A stretch of DNA of 64,000 nucleotides from Mariniphaga anaerophila. GTDB lineage: Bacteria; Bacteroidota; Bacteroidia; Bacteroidales; Prolixibacteraceae. The stretch covers positions 248,001-312,000 of the forward strand of contig NZ_FQUM01000004.1 of NCBI RefSeq assembly GCF_900129025.1, in the 5' to 3' direction. The translations under genes were made by a program, and so were the position numbers. Of this stretch, positions 9,077 to 19,824 are shown piece after piece (positions within the stretch are counted from its first letter, which is position 1; each line of letters opens with the position of its first letter). The notes under the pieces were generated by a model, which did no database searches, was not told the origin of the DNA, and saw only the letters and a list, made by a program, of their open reading frames with translations.

Positions 9077-9832
9077 CTATCCGAAAACGCCAAACAAATT
9101 TAAAATAACAATTACAAGTGAACCAATTAAAACGTACCGAATATATTTAGTTCCTTTGGTTACAGCAAAACGAACACCGAGCCAGGCGCCTGCCATATTT
9201 CCGGCAGACAAAGCCAATCCCGCATACCAATTCACCTGACTATTGTACATAAAAATACCAATCGTCACTATCGTGTAGATAAGTACGATAAATATTTTTA
9301 TTGCATTGGCCCGCACCAAATCGTGCCCACATCCCAAAACCAGTCCGGCCAAAATAAAAAAACCAACACCCAATTGAATAAAACCGCCATAAAAACCAAT
9401 AAAAAAGAAAAGGATGTATTGCAAAACAGTTGGCTTCGGATTTTCAACACGCGCGTGTTCGGCCAGCCAGACTCCGGGTTTTAAAACCACCATCAAAAAC
9501 ATAACTACCATTAGCGCCGCAATAATCTTCTCCAGCAAAAGCACATTCATCTCAACCGCGATAAGCGCTCCTGCCACCGACCCGAAAACAGCGGGAATTA
9601 CCAGACGAAAATCGGTTTTGAAATTCAATACTTTTTTCTGACGGAAAGCATTTACGCCAATGATGTTCTGAAAAAGGATGGCAATTCGCAAGGTTCCGTT
9701 GGCAACATTTGCCGGAAGGCCAATAAACATCAACACAGGAAGAATAAGCATTGAGCCTCCGCCCGCATTTACGTTAATAAACCCGGCAATTAATCCGGTG
9801 ACAACCAAAGCTAAAATAACATACCATTCCAT
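9077..9832 (-). CDS. sulfite exporter TauE/SafE family membrane protein
   Basis: Protein of 251 residues with about eight membrane segments. The family signature is seen twice: near the N-terminus as GFINVNAGGGSMLILPVL and in the second half as GFYGGFIQLGVGFFIL. TauE/SafE proteins move sulfite, sulfoacetate or other small anions across the inner membrane; the substrate cannot be told from sequence. The gene is the first of a likely two-gene unit with the CobW-like GTPase. It begins about 35 bases after the glyA terminator, so it needs its own promoter. Confidence 0.85.
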   Translation of the reverse strand: MEWYVILALVVTGLIAGFINVNAGGGSMLILPVLMFIGLPANVANGTLRIAILFQNIIGVNAFRQKKVLNFKTDFRLVIPAVFGSVAGALIAVEMNVLLLEKIIAALMVVMFLMVVLKPGVWLAEHARVENPKPTVLQYILFFFIGFYGGFIQLGVGFFILAGLVLGCGHDLVRANAIKIFIVLIYTIVTIGIFMYNSQVNWYAGLALSAGNMAGAWLGVRFAVTKGTKYIRYVLIGSLVIVILNLFGVFG

Positions 9833-9867
9833 CGCAAACTCAAAATTTCGTTAATACCCCCAAAACT

Positions 9868-9905
9868 AAAAGTGCTGCTCATTAAAAAACGAACAGCACT
9901 TTCTT
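9868..9905 (-). terminator. intrinsic terminator of glyA
   Basis: Stem AAAGTGCTG (9869-9877) / CAGCACTTT (9894-9902), extendable inward, lying about 35 bases after the glyA stop on the minus strand. The tail on that strand is T-rich but interrupted. Confidence 0.7.
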
Positions 9906-9939
9906 TATTTTTATGAACGACTATAAATTAATCTTCTTG

Positions 9940-11220
9940 TTAGTAGGCAAACAGCGGAAAATCTTTCATCATCTGATGTACTTTTTCGCCAACTGCTTTC
10001 AATACTTTTTCATCTTCGATGTTAGAAATTACATCGTCTATCAGCTGAACAATAACCGGCATCAGGTCTTCTTTCAAACCACGCGTTGTAATGGCAGGAG
10101 TTCCTACTCGCAACCCTGAAGTCTGGAAAGGAGAACGACTGTCGAACGGAACCATGTTTTTATTCGCTGTTATGTGTGCCTGCACCAAAGTATTTTCAAC
10201 CTGTTTCCCTGTAATTTCCGGGAATTTAGAGCGAAGGTCAATCAACATTGAGTGATTATCGGTTCCTCCGGAAACCACGTTATAGCCCAAGTCAATAAAT
10301 GCTTTGGCCATGGTCTGTGCATTCTTTTTTACCTGTTTTTGGTAGTCTTTGAATTCGGGAGCAAGTGCTTCGCCAAAAGCTACAGCTTTTGCTGCAATCA
10401 CGTGTTCCAGCGGTCCTCCCTGCTGTCCTGGGAAAACGGCTGAATCGAACAACGATGACATGGTGCGTACCACGCCTTTCGGAGTTTTGATTCCCCAAGG
10501 ATTTTCAAAGTCTTTGCCCATTAAAATGATCCCACCACGTGGTCCACGCAAAGTTTTATGCGTTGTAGAAGTTACCACATGTGCGTATTTTACGGGGTTA
10601 TTCAAAAGTTCAGCAGCAATTAAACCGGCAGGGTGTGCCATGTCAATCATCATCAATGCTCCAACTTTATCAGCTATCTCGCGCATCCGTTTGTAATCCC
10701 ATTCGCGGCTGTATGCCGACGCACCGCCAATAATAAGTTTAGGCTTGTGCTCCAGCGCCAGGGCTTCCATTTCGTCGTAATCCACTAATCCGGTATCTTC
10801 TTTTACCCGGTAAGCAACCGGTTTATACAAAATACCTGAGCTGTTTACCAGCGAGCCGTGAGAAAGGTGTCCTCCGTGCGAAAGATCCAACCCCAGGAAT
10901 GTGTCACCCGGTTTTAGAATTACACTAAGAACTGCGGCATTGGCCTGCGCTCCTGAGTGAGGTTGCACATTGGCCCATTCTGCTCCATACAATTCTTTAA
11001 TGCGGTCAATTGCCAGTTGCTCGGTCATGTCCACAAATTGGCAACCTCCGTAATACCGCCGTCCAGGGTATCCTTCGGCATACTTATTTGTCATTACTGA
11101 GCCCATAGCTTCCAAAACCTGATTGCTCACAAAGTTCTCTGAAGCAATCAACTCTATTCCGCCTAACTGGCGTTCATGTTCTTTCTGGATAATATCAAAA
11201 ACCAGTGTGTCTCTCTTCAT
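9940..11220 (-). CDS. glyA: serine hydroxymethyltransferase
   Basis: Protein of 426 residues that interconverts serine and glycine using PLP and tetrahydrofolate, the main source of one-carbon units. The PLP-binding lysine is K222 in [13 protein letters not shown]. Asp193 and His196 sit in [10 protein letters not shown], which binds the cofactor ring, and the N-terminal SENFVSNQV and YYGGCQFVD blocks are typical. The frame is open 54 bases further upstream, but the ATG at 11220 gives the normal SHMT N-terminus ([10 protein letters not shown]) and has a promoter-like box just upstream. It is monocistronic with a terminator. Confidence 0.96.
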   Translation of the reverse strand: MKRDTLVFDIIQKEHERQLGGIELIASENFVSNQVLEAMGSVMTNKYAEGYPGRRYYGGCQFVDMTEQLAIDRIKELYGAEWANVQPHSGAQANAAVLSVILKPGDTFLGLDLSHGGHLSHGSLVNSSGILYKPVAYRVKEDTGLVDYDEMEALALEHKPKLIIGGASAYSREWDYKRMREIADKVGALMMIDMAHPAGLIAAELLNNPVKYAHVVTSTTHKTLRGPRGGIILMGKDFENPWGIKTPKGVVRTMSSLFDSAVFPGQQGGPLEHVIAAKAVAFGEALAPEFKDYQKQVKKNAQTMAKAFIDLGYNVVSGGTDNHSMLIDLRSKFPEITGKQVENTLVQAHITANKNMVPFDSRSPFQTSGLRVGTPAITTRGLKEDLMPVIVQLIDDVISNIEDEKVLKAVGEKVHQMMKDFPLFAY

Positions 11221-11246
11221 TTGTGCATAAACTTTGAAATTAAGCC

Positions 11247-11254
11247 CAAAGGTA
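11247..11254 (-). promoter_or_regulatory. candidate -7 element of glyA
   Basis: On the minus strand this reads TACCTTTG, an exact fit to TAnnTTTG, 26 bases upstream of the chosen glyA ATG. A TTTC about 21 bases further upstream is a weak -33 candidate. The position supports the downstream start choice. Confidence 0.5.
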
Positions 11255-11301
11255 ACACAATTTAAAAAAGCCATTGAAAGTTATCTCCGGGAAAAACTCA
11301 C

Positions 11302-11309
11302 TATTTTTG
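11302..11309 (+). promoter_or_regulatory. candidate -7 element for the 142-residue membrane protein
   Basis: TATTTTTG fits TAnnTTTG, 27 bases before the TTG start at 11337. No good -33 box was seen. Confidence 0.4.
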
Positions 11310-11336
11310 AACAATTAATTTTGAAGCTCAAAGAAA

Positions 11337-11765
11337 TTGAAACAACTGAACAAAATAACACAACGCCCGGCACTTTTAAGTGCATTATGCCTGCTCACAT
11401 TTATCGGGAGCAGCATCGGTTTTATGGGCTACTTTTTGGTCTCCCTCTTTTTCGACCAAACCGTTGATGTAATAATCAAATACTCATCGTGGCATAACAC
11501 AGAAGCTATTTCGCCACTCTATTTTACACTTTTGATGGTGTTGTATGCATTGTCACTAACCGGTGCCATCAGAATGTGGAAATTTCATCGCAACGGGTTC
11601 TGGCTTTACCTTTTTGCACAACTGGCTATTCTTTTCATTCCTGTTGTGTGGACCGACTGGCAGGCGTTTTCAGCAGCCAATGCAATTTTTACGTTGGTGT
11701 TTATTACGGGCTACGCATTAAACCTGAAACATTTCAAAAAAACAAAGGAACCTTTTTCAATTTAA
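11337..11765 (+). CDS. small integral membrane protein, unknown function
   Basis: Protein of 142 residues with four predicted membrane helices (about residues 14-38, 60-80, 88-106 and 112-130) and a basic C-terminal tail. The start is a TTG at 11337, chosen because it gives a positively charged N-terminus (KQLNKITQR) directly before the first helix, with a purine-rich stretch just upstream and no ATG that keeps that helix. I recognise no family beyond a general Bacteroidota membrane protein of unknown function. It lies between divergent glyA and convergent sucB. Confidence 0.7.
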   Translation: MKQLNKITQRPALLSALCLLTFIGSSIGFMGYFLVSLFFDQTVDVIIKYSSWHNTEAISPLYFTLLMVLYALSLTGAIRMWKFHRNGFWLYLFAQLAILFIPVVWTDWQAFSAANAIFTLVFITGYALNLKHFKKTKEPFSI

Positions 11766-11776
11766 AAGATTCCTTT
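11744..11776 (-). terminator. candidate terminator of sucAB
   Basis: Stem AAAGGAA / TTCCTTT separated by about 19 bases that can extend the pairing. On the minus strand it is followed by GTTTTTTT, 27 bases after the sucB stop. It overlaps the last codons of the convergent membrane protein gene. Confidence 0.5.
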
Positions 11777-11802
11777 ATCTGAACTAAAACGATACGCTCT
11801 GT

Positions 11803-13080
11803 TTAAATTCCAAGCAGCAATTGTTCCGGTTCGATTCCGCCGGTTAACATCCGTTCCGGGTTTTCGATAAACTCCTTTACTTTTACCAGGAAGCCAACCG
11901 AATCTTTCCCGTCGATGACACGATGATCGTACGACAAAGCAATGTACATCATGGGGCGGACAACTACTTGCCCGTTAACGGCTGCCGGCCTTTCCACAAT
12001 ATTGTGCATTCCCAGAATTGCCGATTGGGGCGGATTAATAATTGGCGTTGAAAACAACGAACCAAAAACGCCTCCGTTGGTGATGGTAAAAGTTCCGCCA
12101 GTCAATTCGTCTACCGATATTTTTTTGTTGCGGGCTTTTGCTGCAAGTTCTTTTATTTCCAATTCGATTTGTGGAATTGTTTTACTTTCGGCATTTCGGA
12201 CAATCGGCACCATCAATCCTTTGGGCGTCGATACTGCAATACCAACATCAACAAACCGCGGAGAAACAATTTCTTCCCCGTCGAGCTGGGCATTTACCAT
12301 GGGATGGAAATCCATTGCCAAAGCTACTGCCTTTGTAAAAAACGACATGAATCCCAGTTTAAACCCGTGCTTTTCGACAAATTTCGGCTGGTACTTTTTC
12401 CGCAAATCCATAACATACCCCATATCAACTTCGTTAAACGTGGTTAACATGGCGGTCTCGTTTTTTACGGCTACCAACCGCTGACTGAGCTTTCTACGCA
12501 GCGGCGTCATCTTTTGCCGGTCAACTTCACGCGAAATTTCTTTTTGAGGAATTGCCCCTGCAACTGTCTGCGGAGCATTCATTGCCGCTTCTACTTCTTT
12601 TTTCCCGATGCGCTTCAATCCATTAATAACATCATCAACAGACAAGCCATTTTCTTTCATCAACTCCTTGGCAACAGGAGTTATTTTCACCTGGTCAAAC
12701 TCTTTTGAAACTGTTGCCTGCTTTTCTTCTTTCACCTGAGAACCTGCCTGTTCTTTCTCCGTTTTGGCAGTAGCCCCTGCTTCATTTTTCGGCTCCGGCT
12801 GTTTCTCCTGATTTTCTGCACTTTCGGGCTTCTCTTTCGGCTGTACCGAAGTATCAATAGAACAAACCACCGAGCCAACTTCTACGGTTTCTCCTTCATT
12901 GGCTTTAACAGTTATTTTTCCTGCTTCCGCTGCCACAATTGTCAGGGTTGCCTTATCAGATTCAACTTCGGCTATCTCCTGGTCTTTTTCAACCACGGCG
13001 CCATCCTCAACCAGCCAGGCGCCAATTTCTACTTCGGTTATTGATTCTCCGGGACTGGGAACCTTAATTTCTACAATCAT
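11803..13080 (-). CDS. sucB: 2-oxoglutarate dehydrogenase E2, dihydrolipoyl succinyltransferase
   Basis: Protein of 425 residues. In order it has one lipoyl domain (1-75) with the lipoylated lysine K43 in VESDKATL; a charged linker rich in Glu, Lys and Gln (about 78-130); a peripheral subunit-binding domain (about 132-168, [14 protein letters not shown]); and the catalytic acyltransferase core with the HRVIDG active site (H386, D390). This core transfers succinyl to CoA in the TCA cycle. It follows sucA by 11 bases on the same strand and must be co-transcribed. No E3 gene lies in the window, so E3 is encoded elsewhere. Confidence 0.95.
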   Translation of the reverse strand: MIVEIKVPSPGESITEVEIGAWLVEDGAVVEKDQEIAEVESDKATLTIVAAEAGKITVKANEGETVEVGSVVCSIDTSVQPKEKPESAENQEKQPEPKNEAGATAKTEKEQAGSQVKEEKQATVSKEFDQVKITPVAKELMKENGLSVDDVINGLKRIGKKEVEAAMNAPQTVAGAIPQKEISREVDRQKMTPLRRKLSQRLVAVKNETAMLTTFNEVDMGYVMDLRKKYQPKFVEKHGFKLGFMSFFTKAVALAMDFHPMVNAQLDGEEIVSPRFVDVGIAVSTPKGLMVPIVRNAESKTIPQIELEIKELAAKARNKKISVDELTGGTFTITNGGVFGSLFSTPIINPPQSAILGMHNIVERPAAVNGQVVVRPMMYIALSYDHRVIDGKDSVGFLVKVKEFIENPERMLTGGIEPEQLLLGI

Positions 13081-13091
13081 TTTTTGGTTTT

Positions 13092-15824
13092 TTATGAAGC
13101 AACAACTTCTTTTTCTTCAAAAACGGAATTCAATATTTCTTCCAATGCCTGAGTATGTTTTTCCATCAGACCAACTGCCGGACTTGCACTCTCGTTTCGT
13201 GCAACCACTTTAAATCCCAGACAGTTGAGTTTTCTGTTAATAAACGGCCAGGCGCCCATATTTTCAGGCTCATCCTGCGCCCAAATCAAACTCGAAGTAT
13301 TGTACTTTTTAAGAATTTGGTTTATCTGTTTGTTCGGCAACGGATAAAGTTGTTCCATCCGCACAACAGCTACATTGGAAATGCCTCTTTCCTGTTTACG
13401 TTTCAGCAAATCGTAATACAACCTGCCGGAAGTAAAAATCACCTTTTCAACAAATTCAGGTTCAGCAACAGGATCGTCTATCACCTCCTGAAATACGCCA
13501 CGCGCAAGCTCGTCTATTTTCGACACCACTTTCGGATGCCGCAGCAGACTTTTGGGTGTAAAAACGATTAACGGCAAACGCATTTTCATTTTTACCTGTC
13601 GCCGCAACAAATGAAACATATTGGCAGGTGTAGACGGCACAACAATTTGAATGTTATTATTGGCGGCCAGTTCAAGAAAACGCTCAATCCTCCCGCTGGA
13701 ATGCTCCGGCCCCTGTCCTTCATACCCGTGCGGCAGCAACAAAACAAGGTTATTCATCAACCCCCATTTTTCAAAAGCAGAAGTAATATATTGATCGACT
13801 ATTACCTGCGCCACATTATGAAAATCGCCGAACTGGGCTTCCCAAATATTCAGTCCATCGGGTTTTGCAAGGGCGTATCCGTATTCAAACCCCATTACTG
13901 CATATTCCGAAAGGGGTGAATTATATGCATGAAAAGTTGCCTGATTTTCACCTACGTTTTTCAACGGGAAATACTTTTCGTCGGTTCCTTCAACCACAAA
14001 AGACGCGTGGCGGTGAGCAAAAGTACCGCGCTCAGAATCCTGTCCGCTCAAACGAACCGGGTGACCTTCATCAACCAGAGTACCGTAGGCCAAAAGTTCT
14101 GCCATGGCCCAATCCAACCGGTCGTCGTGAATCATCATTCTTCGATCGGAAATAATCCGGTTAACTTTTTTAAAGAACGTCAGACCCTCGGGAAGCGTGT
14201 AAATTTTTTTAGCTATTTCAATTAGCTTTTCTGCCTTTACCCCTGTTTTTACCGACTGGTCGAACATCATTTTACAGGGCATTTCGTAAGAACTGTATTC
14301 GTTTATCAAAAACTTACGAATTTTCAGCTTATCGATTTTCTCAGACTCTTTGTATTTTTCTTCCAGAAACCGGTCAAAACTCTTTACCCTCTCCCGGGCA
14401 TCTTCCGGCCCCATAATACCGAGGCCTTCCAGTTTTTGCGCATAAATATCACGCGAATTCGGATGTGTAGAAATAGCTTTGTACAACATCGGCTGCGTGA
14501 AGCGCGGTTCGTCGCCTTCGTTATGCCCGTATTTACGGTAGCAAAGAATATCGATAAATACATCGGTGTGAAACTTCTGCCTGAACTCCACAGCCAGTTT
14601 TATGGTATAAACCAACGCCTCCACATCGTCACCATTAACATGAAACACGGGAGAGCGGGTAACCTTTGCCACATCGGTACAATAGGTGCTCGACCGGGCA
14701 TCGAGATAAGAAGTTGTAAAACCTACCTGATTATTAATAACCAGATGAATGGTTCCTCCGGTTTTGTAGCCGTCGAGCTGCGACATTTGTATGGTTTCGT
14801 AAACCACGCCCTGCCCTGCAACGGCAGCATCGCCGTGAATAACAATTCCGGCAGCTTTACCATAATCGCTCTGGTAAACCGAGTTAATTCTTGCACGCAC
14901 CATTCCCTGCACAATTGGCCCCACTGTTTCCAGATGCGACGGGTTGGGCATCAGTTTCAACTTCACTTTTTTGCCGAGGTCAGTCATCACTTCATTTTCG
15001 TACCCAAGATGATATTTCACATCGCCGTTCCAGATGTCTTCCTCGTACTCTTTTCCGTAAAACTCTTTAAAAATATTTTCGTACGGTTTTTTCAGCACAT
15101 TGGCCAGTACATTTAACCGCCCGCGGTGGGCCATTCCCAAAACAAACTCTTCGATACCCAACTCTGCTCCGCGCTCAATTACCGCATCGAGCGCAGGAAT
15201 GAGACTTTCGGCTCCTTCGAGCGAGAACCGTTTTTGCCCCACAAACTTTTTATGAATAAAACTTTCGAAACCAACCGCCAGCTCCAGGTGGAAAAAAATG
15301 TCTTTCCGTTCTTCATCGGTAAGAGCTTGGGAATTGCAGCTGCTTTCCATCTTCTGTTTCAACCACTGAATTACTTCGGGATGGCGCATGTAAACATATT
15401 CAACCCCGATAGAATGGCAATAAGTAGCTTCCAGATGCTCTATTATATCTTTTAATTTCGCGGTGCCAATTCCAATGTCGTTCCCGGCCTGAAAAGAAGT
15501 TTCCAGATCTTTTTTCTCCAAACCAAAATTTTCGATATCGAGCGTGGGAACATACTGCCGGCGTGCTCTCACCGGATTTGTTTTTGTAAACAAATGTCCA
15601 CGCTGACGATAGGCGTGGATCAAACTTAAAATGGCAAACTCTTTATTGATGTCGCCAGCCAGGTTCAAGGCCTGTTTAGCCGGATAATTAGTGCGGGCCA
15701 GTTCAAAACCCGCAAAAAAATGCTGCCAGCTTTTATCAAGCGAATCCGGATTTTCCAAATACGCCTGATACAGGTCGTCAATCGCTTCCTGTTCCTGGTT
15801 TCCAACCGATGAAAATTTATCCAT
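13092..15824 (-). CDS. sucA: 2-oxoglutarate dehydrogenase E1 component
   Basis: Protein of 910 residues, the thiamine-diphosphate-dependent decarboxylase of the 2-oxoglutarate dehydrogenase complex. The N-terminal '[12 protein letters not shown]' segment is the E1o-specific E2-binding region. The core carries the ThDP/Mg motif around [14 protein letters not shown] with [13 protein letters not shown], and the C-terminal half has [14 protein letters not shown] and [16 protein letters not shown]. The ATG at 15824 is chosen over an in-frame TTG 21 bases upstream because MDKFSS begins the normal E1o N-terminus. First gene of sucAB. Having both this complex and NifJ means the cell can oxidise 2-oxo acids with either NAD or ferredoxin. 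Confidence 0.96.
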   Translation of the reverse strand: MDKFSSVGNQEQEAIDDLYQAYLENPDSLDKSWQHFFAGFELARTNYPAKQALNLAGDINKEFAILSLIHAYRQRGHLFTKTNPVRARRQYVPTLDIENFGLEKKDLETSFQAGNDIGIGTAKLKDIIEHLEATYCHSIGVEYVYMRHPEVIQWLKQKMESSCNSQALTDEERKDIFFHLELAVGFESFIHKKFVGQKRFSLEGAESLIPALDAVIERGAELGIEEFVLGMAHRGRLNVLANVLKKPYENIFKEFYGKEYEEDIWNGDVKYHLGYENEVMTDLGKKVKLKLMPNPSHLETVGPIVQGMVRARINSVYQSDYGKAAGIVIHGDAAVAGQGVVYETIQMSQLDGYKTGGTIHLVINNQVGFTTSYLDARSSTYCTDVAKVTRSPVFHVNGDDVEALVYTIKLAVEFRQKFHTDVFIDILCYRKYGHNEGDEPRFTQPMLYKAISTHPNSRDIYAQKLEGLGIMGPEDARERVKSFDRFLEEKYKESEKIDKLKIRKFLINEYSSYEMPCKMMFDQSVKTGVKAEKLIEIAKKIYTLPEGLTFFKKVNRIISDRRMMIHDDRLDWAMAELLAYGTLVDEGHPVRLSGQDSERGTFAHRHASFVVEGTDEKYFPLKNVGENQATFHAYNSPLSEYAVMGFEYGYALAKPDGLNIWEAQFGDFHNVAQVIVDQYITSAFEKWGLMNNLVLLLPHGYEGQGPEHSSGRIERFLELAANNNIQIVVPSTPANMFHLLRRQVKMKMRLPLIVFTPKSLLRHPKVVSKIDELARGVFQEVIDDPVAEPEFVEKVIFTSGRLYYDLLKRKQERGISNVAVVRMEQLYPLPNKQINQILKKYNTSSLIWAQDEPENMGAWPFINRKLNCLGFKVVARNESASPAVGLMEKHTQALEEILNSVFEEKEVVAS

Positions 15825-16269
15825 TTGTAACTTTATATTAACCAATAATTAAAAATGAAAACAAAGCAGATTTTTTAAAGTTTATCAAGACTTACACATT
15901 TCTCCAACAAAGTTAGTCTTTATTCAAACGGCTAAAAAATTATCGCATCTTTTTCATCAGATACACAGGGAGAAAGCAAGAAAAACAAGATACTTTGCTT
16001 TTTGACTCAAAAATATCGGCGAAAGTAAAACGGACGAATAAAACAATCAAATGTTTCTTTTAGTTTGCTCGAAAAGCAGTGAAAAAATAGCGCTTTTTTA
16101 ATCTTAGCGAGAATAGAACTATTCAAATAATTTGTTATTTTTTCTGTACATCGCACAGAAAAGCAGAGAAATTTTCAAAACAGAAACACAAAATCGAGAG
16201 ACAGAAAATAACGATTAGTCAGCACCAAAACATGGCCCGGGTTAATAAATGGGGGAAGTAATCAATTAT
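15825..16269. other. intergenic region upstream of sucA
   Basis: About 445 AT-rich bases with no supportable gene. At 15908-15915 the minus strand reads TAACTTTG, a fit to the -7 consensus 84 bases before sucA and a weak promoter candidate. Nothing else was recognised. Confidence 0.45.
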
Positions 16270-16536
16270 TTATTCGAACGAATAATGCTTCCTTATTTTC
16301 GACTGCACATCCCATACACATTCAAGACCGGCAGGAAAAACAATATAATCTCCCGGTTTTATTGTAACGGAATCAAATTCGGAAACAATGTTCGCATCGC
16401 CTTCGAGAATATAACAATGCTCGGTTTTATCGTAATACCAGTCAAACTTCTCTTCATCGTATTCTTGCACCGGCCAGTCAAATACGCCGGCTTCTTCCAG
16501 TTCGTCCTGTTCAGGCTGTTCTATCTCTATTCTCAT
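16270..16536 (-). CDS. small cupin-domain protein (EutQ/DUF861-like)
   Basis: Protein of 88 residues forming a single cupin barrel. The core reads YYDKTEHCYILEGDAN and then KPGDYIVFPAGLECVWDV, the two conserved cupin motifs, with one histidine and acidic residues as possible metal ligands. The frame is open further upstream, but the ATG at 16536 is chosen because the extra 28 residues look like translated non-coding sequence and the normal short cupin starts at MRIEIEQPEQ. Such stand-alone cupins of the DUF861 group often bind small molecules; the function here is unknown. The gene is divergent from the methyltransferase. Confidence 0.8.
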   Translation of the reverse strand: MRIEIEQPEQDELEEAGVFDWPVQEYDEEKFDWYYDKTEHCYILEGDANIVSEFDSVTIKPGDYIVFPAGLECVWDVQSKIRKHYSFE

Positions 16537-16695
16537 TGTTTTGTATTTTTGCAAAAATAAAAAAGAAAACATTGCAGATAACACCCGGCTCAAATAAAAA
16601 ACACACCTCAAATTTAGCAAACATTAGACAATCCGTCATCGCCCCAATTAAACTTACATCCGGCAATTTTGTTTGGGTTCTCAAACAACAAAAAC

Positions 16696-17290
16696 ATGAA
16701 CAATTTCTGGAACGAAAGATATGCCTTTAACGAATATGCGTACGGCACAAACCCCAACCTATTTTTTAAAGAGCAACTGGACAAATTAAAACCCGGAAAA
16801 ATACTTTTTGCTGCCGAAGGAGAAGGCAGAAATGCTGTTTACGCGGCAAAAAATGGATGGAACGTTTCGGCTTTCGACGCCAGTACTGAAGCGCAAAACA
16901 AAGCAAACAAACTGGCCGGGCAGAACCACGTTTCAATTGACTACCGGGCAAATGACCTTGAACACATTACATACCAACAGGAAAAATTTGATGCCATTGT
17001 TTTAATTTTTGCGCATTTTCATCCCCGAAAAAGAGAAAGCTACCACAAAAAATTGATCAGCTTTTTAAAGCCCGGCGGAACAGTTATCCTCGAAAGCTTT
17101 TCGAAAAACCAAATCAACTACAAATCGGGCGGGCCGCGCAACGTTGAAATGCTCTATTCTGAAGAGGAGTTAAAATCCGACTTCGGGGAACTGGCAGAAA
17201 TTTATATCAAAAAAAACAGAAACTATTCTCGACGAAGGTAAATTTCATCAGGGCAAAGCCTCTGTTATCAGGCTAACCGGCACAAAATAA
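16696..17290 (+). pseudogene. class I SAM-dependent methyltransferase (TehB-like), frameshifted near the 3' end
   Basis: The main frame (16696-17241) starts at MNNFWNERYAF and encodes a Rossmann methyltransferase with motif I LFAAEGEGRNAVYAA, motif IV DAIVLIFAHF and FLKPGGTVILES. After an eight-A run (17209-17216) this frame ends in an unlikely tail. The neighbouring frame continues as TETILDEGKFHQGKAS and VIRLTGTK to a TAA at 17288-17290, which is the expected end of this family. Removing one A joins the two into about 197 residues. A sequencing indel, a recent mutation or transcriptional slippage on the A-run would each explain it. Substrate unknown. The upstream ATG at 16669 is rejected because MNNFW is the normal start. 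Confidence 0.8.
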
Positions 17291-17336
17291 ATGCTTTTTT
17301 TGTTATATTAGACACTTCAAACTGAACTTTAAACCA

Positions 17337-19484
17337 TTGAAACATTCAGCACTATTTCTGGCCACATTTATAATTCTATCTAACATAGTATTTGCACAGC
17401 CGGCAATCCGCGCAGTAAGAATAGACACGCCGCCACGCATCGACGGAAACGTAAACGAAGCGGTTTGGGACGAAGCATTTGTTACCACTGACTTTTACCA
17501 GCGGGAGCCTAATTTGGGAGCGCCCGTTTCAAAGAAAACCGAATTTCTGGTTTGCTACGACGAAAATCACATTTACTTCGCTGTAAAATGCTGGGACGAT
17601 CCTCAAAAAATTACGGCAAAAGAAATGGCCCGCGATGTGAGTTTGGGAAACGACGACAGGATACAAATAATTCTGGACACATACTTCGACGGCAGAAATG
17701 GCTACTGGTTTCAAATCGGTCCGCGCGGCTCCATCGGCGATGCACTAATCAGCGAAAACGGAGCTGCGTTTAACAAAGAATGGGACGGACTGTGGACAGG
17801 CAAAGCTTCCATTAAAGATTACGGCTGGGAAGCCGAAGTGGCCATCCCGTTTAAGTCGCTTGGGTTCAACGGCTCAAACACCAGATGGGGCATAAAATAC
17901 ATCCGGCATATTGTAAGCAACATCGAATCATCGTACTGGCCCGAAGCCAACCTGAACACCCACAAATTTCAAGTTTCAGATGCCGCAATTCTGGACGGAA
18001 TAGAAAATATTACTCAGGGAATAGGGCTCGACATTTCGCCTTATCTGATTACCGGGCTCGATGGAAAAAGAGGCGAAAACAACACCTCCAAACTTACCGG
18101 AGGGGTCGATCTTTTTTATCAGATTACGCCAAGTCTTCGCTCATCACTCACTATTAATACAGATTTTGCCGAAACAGAAGTTGATGACCGGCAAATTAAC
18201 CTCACCCGTTTCAGTCTTCATTTTCCCGAAAAACGCGATTTCTTTCTCAACGGCGCAAATTACTTTCAGTTTGGCATTGAAGGAGACGACAGCAGTCCTG
18301 TTTCACAGCGCATTATTCCTTTTTTCTCGCGCAGAATGGGGCTTGATGAAAACGGAAAACCAATACCCATTAATTACGGAGCAAAACTTACCGGGCAGCA
18401 CAAAAACTGGAATATTGGCATGCTGTACATGAACGATGACCGACAGGCTGGCGACAACAACTTTTCGGCATTGCGCATATCGCACAACCTTTGGAAACAA
18501 TCGTCAATAGGAATTATCGGTACCTATGGAAATACACTGGCCGACTCGTCTAACATGCTCGCCGGAATAGATTTAAAACTATCCTCGTCCCGGTTTCAGG
18601 GCAACAAAAATGCATCGTTTATGCTTTTCGGACTAAAATCAAATACCCCGAACACACACGAAGACAACGAAGCGTGGGGCGCTCAGTTCTCCTACCCCAA
18701 CGACCTGATTAACGCCAGACTTGGCTACCATCAAATCGGTAAAAATTTTGTGGCCGGAATGGGGTTTGTACCCCGCGTGAATATCAAAGAAAGCTACGGC
18801 GAGTTTGAATTTGGCCCCCGTCCCAATAAATGGGGAATTATGCAAGTGAAATTTGGAGCACAATTCGATTACATACAAAACCTTGAAACCGCGACATCCG
18901 AGTCGAGAGAATTCAAGTTTAAACCACTGGGAATCCGCCTATTTTCAGGCGAAGAAATCAATTACACTCTGCTAAACCAACACGAAAACCTTTATGGCAG
19001 TTTTAACATTTTCAGGGAAATTATCATCCCAAAAAATAGTTACTTATGGTGGCGTCAGGAAATTGCAATAAAAACAAAAGGTGCAAGAAACATTTGGGGA
19101 GAAGCAACATACAGTTTTGGAGATTTTTACAGCGGCACGCGCAAAGATGTAATAATAAAGGCCAACTGGAAAGTAGCCGTACCATTTTTTCTGGGTGGAA
19201 CTTTCATCCAAAACCAGGTAACGCTTCCTCAGGGAAATTTCACTGCAAACATCTATCAGGCAAACGCAAACATCCTGTTTAGCCCCGACATTACTTTATA
19301 TAATTTTGTACAATACGACAATGCAAGCAAAAATGCCGGCTGGCAATCGCGTTTTCAATGGATTATAAAACCGGGCAACGAAATTATTATAGCATGGAAC
19401 ACGCAGTTTTTAAAACAAACCGACGCATTTTTCATGAATGAAAGTGCACTTAGACTGAAACTTAAATACAATATCAGGTTCTGA
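17337..19484 (+). CDS. DUF5916-like outer membrane protein with N-terminal CBM9-like domain
   Basis: Protein of 715 residues with a signal peptide (residues 1-20, ending VFAQ), a carbohydrate-binding-family-9-like beta-sandwich (about 25-205, PPRIDGNVNEAVWDEA to AEVAIPFKSLG), and a long C-terminal region with alternating strands ending in LKYNIRF, as in outer membrane beta-barrels. This layout is the DUF5916 group, widespread in Bacteroidota and of unknown function. The CBM9-like part in other proteins binds sugar chain ends, so a glycan-related surface role is possible but unproven. The start is a TTG at 17337, chosen because it gives MKHSALFLATF directly before the signal helix. It is monocistronic. 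Confidence 0.85.
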   Translation: MKHSALFLATFIILSNIVFAQPAIRAVRIDTPPRIDGNVNEAVWDEAFVTTDFYQREPNLGAPVSKKTEFLVCYDENHIYFAVKCWDDPQKITAKEMARDVSLGNDDRIQIILDTYFDGRNGYWFQIGPRGSIGDALISENGAAFNKEWDGLWTGKASIKDYGWEAEVAIPFKSLGFNGSNTRWGIKYIRHIVSNIESSYWPEANLNTHKFQVSDAAILDGIENITQGIGLDISPYLITGLDGKRGENNTSKLTGGVDLFYQITPSLRSSLTINTDFAETEVDDRQINLTRFSLHFPEKRDFFLNGANYFQFGIEGDDSSPVSQRIIPFFSRRMGLDENGKPIPINYGAKLTGQHKNWNIGMLYMNDDRQAGDNNFSALRISHNLWKQSSIGIIGTYGNTLADSSNMLAGIDLKLSSSRFQGNKNASFMLFGLKSNTPNTHEDNEAWGAQFSYPNDLINARLGYHQIGKNFVAGMGFVPRVNIKESYGEFEFGPRPNKWGIMQVKFGAQFDYIQNLETATSESREFKFKPLGIRLFSGEEINYTLLNQHENLYGSFNIFREIIIPKNSYLWWRQEIAIKTKGARNIWGEATYSFGDFYSGTRKDVIIKANWKVAVPFFLGGTFIQNQVTLPQGNFTANIYQANANILFSPDITLYNFVQYDNASKNAGWQSRFQWIIKPGNEIIIAWNTQFLKQTDAFFMNESALRLKLKYNIRF

Positions 19485-19824
19485 GAAACAAAATAAACAC
19501 TGATTTTGTATAGGCAGCGAAAAATCTTACCCTAAAAAAGCGAACTTTTATAAAAAATGAGCGTAAAAAAAACCAATATAGGAATACCTAAACAAGTAAA
19601 ATTTCATTTTCCGGAATAAACGAACAATGCACAAACGTTCTAATATTAAATTAGTTGGATTAAAATAAAAAAATTAAAAAATCTTTTTTTTAATTTTTGG
19701 AATGTAATAAGTATTTACTATAATTGCAGCCGAATTTCAAAAATTTCTCGTCTCCACTTTATTTGTTCCAAATAGATTACCAGTATTAGTTTTAATCGGA
19801 AAAGAGAATAATAACATTTATACA
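19485..19824. other. intergenic region upstream of rho
   Basis: About 340 AT-rich bases with no gene. It holds the candidate rho promoter annotated separately and a transcribed leader of roughly 90 bases. No known leader element was recognised. Confidence 0.5.
19696..19726 (+). promoter_or_regulatory. candidate rho promoter
   Basis: A TTTG -33 box at 19696-19699 and a TATAATTG -7 box at 19719-19726 are 19 bases apart, matching the Bacteroidota pattern TTTG-N19-21-TAnnTTTG with one mismatch. The start of transcription would lie about 95 bases before the rho ATG. Confidence 0.55.

Noticed and set aside
14436-15116. Long plus-strand open frame opposite sucA
   Set aside because: It is antisense to conserved E1o sequence, and its composition reflects the complementary codons.
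16083-16101. AAAAAATAGCGCTTTTTT-like palindrome upstream of the cupin and sucA genes
   Set aside because: The pairing is mostly A-T with no loop of useful length; not supportable as terminator or operator.
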